Source of the DNA: Phylloscopus collybita
Lineage: Eukaryota > Chordata > Aves > Passeriformes > Phylloscopidae
Direction of reading: 5' to 3'
DNA: 64,000 bases
Assembly (NCBI GenBank): GCA_027886175.1
Contig: JAJNNQ010000016.1
Span: 563,001 to 627,000 of the forward strand
Shown: positions 1 through 64,000 of the stretch, in pieces
Position numbering within the stretch: the first letter of the stretch is position 1
How the letters are laid out: each line of letters starts with the position of its first letter
Position numbers and translations under genes: made by a program
The notes under the pieces: model-generated
Told to the model about the DNA's origin: nothing
Seen by the model: the letters and a program-made list of their open reading frames with translations, nothing else
The model's database searches: none

Positions 1-640
1 GAAAAAAAAAAAAAAGTACCATAATTTCATTATTTCAATAATTTTAAAAGCCAACTTCAGCCTGAGAGTTTCTGTTTGCAGTCCCACACAGCACAGAAGC
101 TGTATCTGTGCAGGAGTGGAGCTGTGAAGGAAAACAGTTGCCACCAGTGACCCAACACCCACATCACACATTTTTGGAAAGGGGTAACTCTGGACTAGCT
201 CCCCAGCTGGATACACGATGTACATCCCAGATGTTACCTCCCATTTTCCTTCACCGAGGAGGAATCCAATTTGCAACCTCCGAGACGGCTTGGTGATGTG
301 AATGAAACCAAAGCACGGGAAGGACTCTGAGAAGTCACTTCAAAAGTGTGCTTGAGACATCTAATGAAGCAGCGATTTCACCCGGGGAAAGTCGTGCTCT
401 TCCTGTCAGCCTCTGCCATCCTCCCGCCGAGGGGTCTGACGAGGTGAGATCGCCTCTGCTCGGCTGTTTCAGAAAGCCGGTCTGGAGGCTTCGCCGGCCC
501 TCCTCCTCCTCACCCAGCAAGGCACTTCCAAGCACGCACACCTGGGGCACCAGGTGAAAGACGCGTTAAAGTGGATTCAGCTGCGTGCAGTAACAGCGAA
601 TTCGAAACGTCCCTCTCGTTCTCCTTCCCTCTCGGCAGAG
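1..640. other. upstream flank, no gene seen
   Basis: An A-run and AT-rich sequence open the window, then composition rises toward the CpG island. Short open frames on both strands show no recognisable protein. In human, CCDC77 lies upstream of B4GALNT3, but I see no exon of it here. Confidence 0.6.
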
Positions 641-922
641 GAGTTCTCCTCTCCCGTCCCCTCACCGGGGGATGCACCGACGCTGGCTGGGAGGGGGAGC
701 GGAGCTTCCTCGGCGCCGAGGCGGCTCCTGTGCCGGGCCGGGAGCGGGGCAGGGCGGGGGCGGCTGCGGGGGGCGGCGGAGCCCAGCGGGGCAGGGCGGG
801 GGCGGCAGCGCAGAGCAGAGCGGAGCAGAGCCGAGCCCGCACCTGGGCAGGGCTGGGCAGGGCTGGGCTGGGCCCGCCCCGCGCGGGGAGGGAGCGGCGG
901 GGCCGCGGCCGCAGCCAGCAGC

Positions 923-1057
923 ATGTGCCGGGCCGCCGGCAGCGTGTCCCGGGCCGGCAGCGTGTCCCGGGCCGCCGGCAGGAGGAACAGCAGGAGCAGC
1001 AGCAGCAGCAGCGGCAGCAGCAGCACGTCCCGGGGCGGCGGGGGCCCGGCGCCCTGA
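923..1057 (+). other. candidate upstream ORF, 44 codons
   Basis: The ATG at 923 has A at -3 and opens a 44-residue frame ending TGA at 1055-1057, only 8 nt before the B4GALNT3 ATG. The peptide is Arg/Ser/Gly-rich with a doubled GSVSRA unit (18-bp duplication around 943-978) and a Ser run from the CAG/AGC tract. If transcription starts upstream of 923, this uORF would sit in the mRNA and could lower main-ORF translation or be followed by reinitiation. There is no evidence the peptide itself functions. Confidence 0.4.
979..1026 (+). repeat. interrupted CAG/AGC triplet tract in 5' leader
   Basis: About 15 imperfect CAG/AGC triplets, with a pure core of five or six and GAG, CGG and AAC interruptions, lie 40 bp before the start codon. 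The tract is short but could vary in length. Confidence 0.7.
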
Positions 1058-1065
1058 GCGGCGCC

Positions 1066-57523
<56,458 letters not shown>

Positions 57524-58366
57524 CCTTCAACCCAGAGCTGCTGGGCAGCACTGCCACCATCTCAGCCAGATGTGCACTTTACCAGGGCACGCAGCCCGGT
57601 GCCCAGAGCCTTCCTCTGCCTCCAGAGCCCTCTGATGGCACATGGCACGTGGCACATGGCACGTGGAACATGGCAAATGGCACATGGCACGTGGCACATG
57701 GAACATGGCACATGGAACATGGCACGTGGAACATGGCACGTGGCACATGGAACATGGCACGTGGCACATGGAACATGGCATGTGGCACATGGAACATGGC
57801 ACGTGGCACATGGAACATGGCACATGGAACATGGCACATGGAACATGGCATGTGGCACATGGAACATGGCACATGGAACATGGCATGTGGCACATGGAAC
57901 ATGGCACATAGAACATGGCATGTGGCACATGGAACATGGCACGTGGCACATGGAACATGGCACATGGAACATGGCATGTGGCACATGGAACATGGCACAT
58001 GGAACATGGCACGTGGCACATGGCACATGGAACATGGCACGTGGCACATGGAACATGGCACATGGCACATGGAACATGGCACGTGGCACATGGAACATGG
58101 CACATGGAACATGGCACGTGGCACATGGCACATGGCACGTGGCACAGCCGAGGAAGGGGCCAGAGGGGCGGGAGCTTCTCTGGTCAGCTGTTGCTGATCC
58201 GGGACGGGGGATCCGTGTGCCTGGGGCGGCGTGTGGGGAGATGTGACAAGGGAAGGACTTGTATTTCCTGCCATGCTGTCTGGTGGAAGGTGCACTGCGA
58301 GAGGTGCTGTGTTTCCTGTTGAGTCTTGCACCAAGCAGACACAAATCCCAGCTAAGCCCCAAATGG
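57524..58366 (+). other. B4GALNT3: 3' UTR of B4GALNT3 (end not determined)
   Basis: Sequence after the stop starts with 115 bp of ordinary DNA, then the heptamer array. I see no + strand AATAAA in the first 2 kb. Weak candidates are AATAAG (58993-58998) and ATTAAA (59937-59942), the latter followed by a T-rich tract near 59990-60012. The true 3' end needs transcript evidence. Confidence 0.5.
57639..58142 (+). repeat. 72-copy heptamer array, just after the stop codon
   Basis: Exactly 504 bp = 72 x 7, with no indel by my reading. Units are mainly CACATGG, AACATGG, CACGTGG (13 copies) and CATGTGG, with single CAAATGG and CACATAG. Most units contain a CANNTG E-box. Three units make 21 nt, giving seven-residue periodic open frames on both strands; these are artefacts unless shown otherwise. 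Confidence 0.97.
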
Positions 58367-58372
58367 TTTATT
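58367..58372 (-). terminator. possible minus-strand polyadenylation signal
   Basis: TTTATT on the + strand is AATAAA on the minus strand. About 20-35 nt past it on that strand lies a GT-rich TTTGTGTCTGCTTGGTG, suited to a downstream element. In human the convergent NINJ2 lies beyond B4GALNT3, so this could be its 3' end, but I found no NINJ2 coding exon in the window. Confidence 0.3.
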
Positions 58373-61300
58373 CAGAGCAACGCAGCTTCTCTTTCGAAAC
58401 TTGAATGAGAAAAACAAGAAAAGAACCCACAACTGGCCCCAGTTCCTCTCCCTTGCCATCTCTCCAGTACCCGTGATTTTGGACAGGGGACCAAAGTTCT
58501 CTGATCAGTATTGCACCCACATGCCCATGTGCTGACTGAAGGAAATCTGGATGCAGAGGAGCTGATAGGCACTTCAGGCTGCTGGTGCTTAGACTTCTCT
58601 CTGTGCTTTTCACTTTGGTCATTATGAAAAACTGCTCGTGTTCAGCAAATGATGGGCCATGGGTGGAGTTGCAAATACATTTCCCTTATGAGAGCCACGT
58701 TTGCCTGTATCTGGGTGAGCTGGCAAGGGTGATGTTACAATTCCACCTAAATTATTGAGCCACTGCCTGAGGGTAGTGGAGGGGCTATACAGAGAAGCTA
58801 ACAGGGCATCTCAGGAGGAACTTTGCAGCCTTATTCGACAGACGTGTGTTTGTCCTAACAATATCAGGGAAACCCTAGCAGGGAAGAAGTGGCAATATTT
58901 TATTAGTTGAAATATTGTGATTTGTCAGAAGGGGAGATAGAGTTTTCTGTTCTCAAGATCTTGTACATTTATGCAGCATCTAAAGTTAATTTAATAAGTT
59001 ATGGCTTCACAGTTGTGTCTTGTCATAGTTTGACCCTTATGTAGAGAGCAGGAGTCTTGGTTGGAGAGCCAGCACAGCTGTTGGTGCTTCCTCTCTGGAA
59101 CAGCCCTGGGAGCTCTGGCCTGGTACAGAGGAGGTGGCCTCAGGTCTTGGCACATGCTCTGGGTGTAACCAACAGTGAGGACAGAAGAGTGAACAAAAGG
59201 ATGAGCAAGCCCATGCTGTCATTGATGCAAGAACTGTGCAGAGAGCCCACAGCTAGCCTGGTGCTACAGGGGAGTCTCAGCCCATAAAACTCCTGTTAGT
59301 GTAAGGCAAGATTTTTTTTACCCTGTAACCATTTTAGAAGACAGTATAAACCCAGAAATCCCAGCTCTCTCACTGGAGCTTCAGTGTCCCCATACCATGC
59401 TGAAAAGGTCTCAAGCTTGAGGTGAGAGCGTGACAGGATGCTGCTCATGGTGCCCGGTGCTGTGGGGAGTTGCTGGGAAGGATAATGGATGTATGCAGAA
59501 TACAAGCAAAGCTGACTGGTACGAGGTTTTTTTGCTCTTTGCTGATGGAGTAGATGCCAATTCAGAGTAGGCATTCATTTCTTCCTGGGTCTGTGATGCC
59601 TGACAAGTCCATCAAGTTCCACTCTTGCAGTGGAGAACTGAGCACGCAGGTTCTGGCACGTGAGATAGAAATCGTGTCAGATCATCTGTCTGCATCCGTC
59701 TGGGTTCTGTCAGTGATGGATTTAGAAAAAGTCAACCAGATACCAGGGAGTTCTGCTGTGCAGTGGGCAGCTGTGGTGAGAAGTAGACAGCAGAGATGGC
59801 TGTGTCTCTGAATCCGTGGAGCCTTTGCCAGAGTGCAGACACTGAATATCCCAGAAGAGGCAGCTTTAGCCAGCTGCCCAAGCCAGAGTAGTCTTCCTTT
59901 TGAGGGAAAACACTTTAGCCATGCAGATACTAAGAAATTAAATCATGGCAGTTGGAGTGAGAGGGAAGAGGCTGACAACAGTCAACACTTTTTTTGAATT
60001 TTTTTTTTTTTATAAGTATTACAGGGGTTTAGGAGACCAGAGCCCTGTGATGCAATGTTGCAATAAGCCCTGTTTCTGCCTGGAATGTGCAGTGTCAGTC
60101 ATGCTGTGGGTGCAAGTCAGAGCCTGTGCTTCCCTCAGACACAGGCACAACTGCAGGAGTGTGCAGGTGAGCTGCTCTCCAGGCTGCAGGGCTGTGCCTG
60201 CACGGGCTGGCTGTGGCACGCAGTGCCTCTGGAATGGGGAGAGGCTGGCACAGGGACAGGAGCAGCCCTGGGCCCCTCGGCTGGGAGCAGCCTGGTGCCC
60301 TCTCTGCAGATGGAGAGCTCTGGGCACGGGCAGCAGGAGCTGTTTGTGCCCTCACACCTGGCTCTGCATGCACTGCACACTGCAGGTAGCAGCTGTCCAT
60401 CTGCAGACACTGGCAAGAGTTAGGTGCATCCAGAAGGTAACTCACTGGCATAGGTGACAGGAGTATTCCCCACCACAGAGGACAGCCAGCCTTTAAGGAC
60501 TGGACTGGACAGTAGGGTGCACCCCTCAGAGCAGCACTGCCAGCAGAATTTGAGGATTTTGCCCCCATTTTTCAGCTGTGACTGCACCCCTTCCTTCACA
60601 CCTCATAACCCAGGCCAGTGGGAAGCAGAACTACCTCGTGAGGACTCCTTGGTGGAGATGTAAGGAGTAACTGGTTTTCAGTCCAGTTTCCTAATGGCCA
60701 CTTTCCCCACTGTCAAAGCTGCCATCTCAAATGTCCCTCCCTTTCAGTGGGAATTCTCAGTTGGTATCCAAGCATTGCAGCAGTAAAGGTGATTAATACT
60801 AATTGGCACTAGCTGGCAGCCTCCACGGAGGAGCTTGGAGAGCCCATGGGGACAAAACCTCTCTTCAGCCCACATGCTGAGAGATCTCACTGCAGGGTGT
60901 AGGGAGAGAAGGGGCTCCACACTCCCCAGTTTACTGGCCAGCAGCAAACCTTGCAGGAGCAGTGCTGGGCTTTGCTCTGAGGCTGCTGCCCCTCTTCCAG
61001 AGCGAGCTGCAGCTTTTCTCCCCAGAGTCACAAAGAGAGGGAGAGCAGGAAGCACAGCAGGGGCAGATCCCTCAGCCATGCAGTGGAAGAACATGGCCAG
61101 GAAGCTGACTCCCCTCAATAGCTGGTCACATTTCTGTCACCAGGATCTTTTTAGGAAGCTGTGCTGGAGTTTCTGGCCTTCATGTGCATCCTGGCTGTGT
61201 CCTGCCTGGACAGCTGGAGGAAGCCAGTTACATAGGATTTTCCTTGCATCAGGCCAGGAGCAAGCTGCTCTGGAAGCTCTGTCTGTGGCTGGGGAGATGA

Positions 61301-63270
61301 TGGACAGTGCTGCAGAAGAGACCTTCTCCAGGGTAGGATGTGACCAGACTGGGGAGTCCAGGCCACTGAGTCTCAGGTGCAGGGCAAGGGGGCATCCTCT
61401 GCCTGCAAATGTGACTGTGTCTTCAGGACTGAAGTGTGGTGCTCAGGCTTGCTTTGCAGGCCAGCAAGGGAATGAAGAAGGGCTGGCTTTTAATCTGAGC
61501 AAAGTGTATTGTGTGAAAATTATTATTTGTTTTCTCATTGTCTCAATGTTTGCCCGGTATGAACATCTCTCCTCATGTCCTACAAATGTCTGAAACTGAT
61601 TGTTTTTTTAGATACAGATGCCTTGTGGTGAAAATCTGAGTTGTACCTTTGAGTCACCTGCCTTAAAGTGGCTCTGTGCCTTCAAGACGACTCCTGGGCC
61701 ACCTCTCTGTGGGAGCTGGGGGATACACAGATTCTCCTCGTGTTTTATAAATACATTGTCTTCCTACAAGAGCTCTCTCCTGTCTGTGTGTTAACTTGCA
61801 CCCACATCACTGTGCAGCAGATCAGGACCCAGCTGTGCTCCTCTGTCTCCATCAGCTGGAAGCACAGGCAGCACCAGAGGGAGATCCCTCTCTGCCCAAG
61901 GCAGCAGGAGCTCTGCAGGCAGGGCTGGGTGGGGGATGAGGGCAGGTTAGGCAGCAGTGAGCCCTGCTTCAGTCCCCTCTCCATCTGTGGGAAATGGGAT
62001 GGCAACAAAACAGTTTCCCTCCTGTCTGCGTGGGTTTATCATATGAAACGAGGTGGAAACAGTGGGCAAATGCACATTTCAGCAGAGCATGAGTGTGATG
62101 TGGAAAACACAGTGGTGCTCCTGGCAAGCAGAGGGCAGCTCCTGGAGAGGCCCACGGGTGGGAGCCTGGACCTGAGCTCAGTACTTGGCACAGCCTGTGC
62201 AAATGGGAGGTCAGCTCTTTTACAGCAACTGCTTATTTGGATCCAATTCTGACCCATTTACACTTCAGCTGTGCCGCCTTTGAGCATCAAAAGCTTGGCA
62301 GCAATGGGAGTCACACACAAAGAGGGGAAAAGGCAGCCAAGGTTGCTAATGAGTGTGATTACACTATAACGAGAAATTTTTAATATTAAAGGAGATGGAG
62401 GGAAGTATTCCAGTGTGCTGCCAGTCTTTGGCTTGCCCAGGATGAGTGGCAGGAAGCCCCCTCTGCTCCTGCAGGCCTCACATGCTGCCATACCCAATCC
62501 AGTAGCTCTCTGAAACAATGATGAAGTTCTGATCTGGTAATGAACTTCCCCTCCCTGCTTCTTTCCCAGCTGAATCTTCTCTATTTCCCCCTCTCTTTAC
62601 AATTCAGTCATCAATGCTGATTGCTTTGCCTCTTGCTCCATGAAGCAGTGAGTGCCAGGGTTTGGGGTCTGCATGCAGGAGATGAAGTTTTTTACCTTCC
62701 CATGAGCCCAGCCCGGCAGCAGTGGCTGGCAGCCCTTGGCTTGTGGGTTTGCTGTGCCTACAACTCATTCTGCTCCCTGGAGTGAAGCCTTTTCCTAGAG
62801 AAGGAGGGATAACAGGCTTCCCAGAAACACCCACCCCTCTGCTGCCAGGAGAGCAGAGACTGAGGACCAAGTTAAGCAGCAAACTCAGAGTCACCCCAGA
62901 CCAGAGTGGAGGACAAGCCTCTGCCTGCTTCACCAAAGAGAACTCAGACCGAGCTCAGCTTTGCTGCTCAGCTTCTGGTAAATACATAACTGGTATTTTC
63001 CACCCTACCCTTTCTGTGCAGCTTTGCTGCAGCTCAAGGAAGTCCCTGCCAGGTTCAGGTGCTAAGCTGCTGCTGGCCCTGGCCTCACCCAACACCTCGG
63101 TGGGCAAGATCATTCACAGCCTCTCAGAAAAACCTCTCACACCACGTGTGACTGACACAGCTTTGGGTTTGCAAAGTCAAATACAGAATGCAAATGAAAT
63201 CTGCCTGTGTCTGGTTCTAAGTGTCAGACACTCCCAGTAGCTCCAGAAGACTGGAGGTGTGAGGGTGTTC
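58373..63270. other. 3' flank, no gene recognised
   Basis: Mixed-composition sequence with no exon I can name. I looked for NINJ2 coding sequence on the minus strand and did not find it. It may contain 3' UTR of either convergent gene. Confidence 0.55.
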
Positions 63271-64000
63271 TCATGGCATTTCTCTCTCAGGGGTGGCAAG
63301 AATATACAAAATGAGAAGTCCATATTAAATTCTGATTCTGCAGTACAATGGAAAAATCATTTAATAACCAAAAGAGCATGTAATTATTTAAAAAGGCGTA
63401 CATAAGGCTATTAAAATACCATTTTTTAGTCTGACTGTAGAGTTAAAAAATTTAGGATCAAAAATTTTTACTCTTCAATAAAAATCTTGAAGCTCATTAA
63501 CTCAAAGGATTTTTTTCAAGGAAACAAATTGTTCCAATAAAGAGAATTATCAGAGTTGTCATTATAAACTAAATACATTTAAAAACATTTATATTAGCAA
63601 TAAGAATAAATCATAATGGTGATTTTTTAATAAAGTAATAAGCTATTCAACTGTAATTTTTCATTGTGGCAATAAGCCTAGGCTATGTCCTTATGTATAA
63701 TGTTTCTTCATTTTCTACTAAATATTGTCAGGCTGTTCTGACATCATTCCTGATAGGTGCCTGATGATGATATCAGGCCACAATAACTTGTTAATATTCC
63801 AATGCTGGAAATACTGATTGTTTTCTTAACTATGTCACATTTAATTTTAAACAGCTGGGGGAACATTTGAACTGGTTCTAGCTGTCTTCATGTCCACACA
63901 CCATTCTATCCTAGGAAAAGTTATTTTTTAGTTTGAGAAATCCATTCCAACATTTGGGAGGTAAACAATTAGAATTGCTTTAAGGGCATCAACTTATGTT
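63271..64000. other. AT-rich terminal segment
   Basis: Base composition drops sharply to clearly AT-rich, with many TTAAAA/ATTTTT runs and no useful open frame. I cannot assign it to a known element. Confidence 0.6.

Noticed and set aside
62722..63240. 172-codon frame with a signal-peptide-like N-terminus
   Set aside because: It starts with GTG, not ATG, and no family is recognised; likely chance.
58373..64000. NINJ2 on the minus strand
   Set aside because: Expected from human gene order, but I could not find its conserved coding strings in this window.

Overview
This is vertebrate, almost certainly avian, nuclear DNA. The evidence is a 20-exon gene with GT-AG introns, a CpG-island promoter, and CR1 LINE fragments, including one with endonuclease/reverse-transcriptase coding remnants and three 3' ends with the typical ATTCTGTGATTCTGTG-like terminus. 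A songbird is possible but not shown.

The window holds one recognisable protein-coding gene, B4GALNT3 (beta-1,4-N-acetylgalactosaminyltransferase 3), on the + strand, apparently with its whole coding sequence. Exon 1 (start ATG 1066) lies in the CpG island at about 640-1340. Intron 1 runs for 35 kb. Exons 2-3 lie near 36.2-37.0 kb and exons 4-20 between 43.8 and 57.5 kb, with the stop at 57521-57523. The 20 exons join without a frame break into 3,432 coding bases, predicting 1,144 residues. In order these are a short cytoplasmic tail, one signal-anchor helix, a PA14-type domain, a long low-complexity luminal linker, and a C-terminal GalNAc-transferase domain. The enzyme family makes LacdiNAc (GalNAc-beta1,4-GlcNAc) on glycoproteins in the Golgi.

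The unusual feature is the number of tandem repeats in this one gene. There is a 1.7-kb array of 13/15-bp units in intron 1 and a 26-copy array in intron 3. Six 40-bp units abut, and resemble, the exon 11 splice acceptor. A 12-bp coding repeat in exon 14 adds about 114 residues of AQGQ-like sequence. A perfectly phased array of 72 heptamers lies just after the stop codon. The 40-bp, 12-bp and 7-bp arrays could change the transcript or protein directly.

Outside the gene, 1 to about 640 is upstream flank with no gene seen. About 58.2-64 kb is 3' flank with no recognised coding exon. It holds a possible minus-strand polyadenylation signal, which would fit a convergent neighbour (NINJ2 occupies that place in human), and an AT-rich tail from about 63.27 kb. 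I found no CRISPR array, RNA gene, or novel multi-gene system. Much of the long-ORF signal in this window comes from tandem repeats or GC-rich sequence without stop codons.
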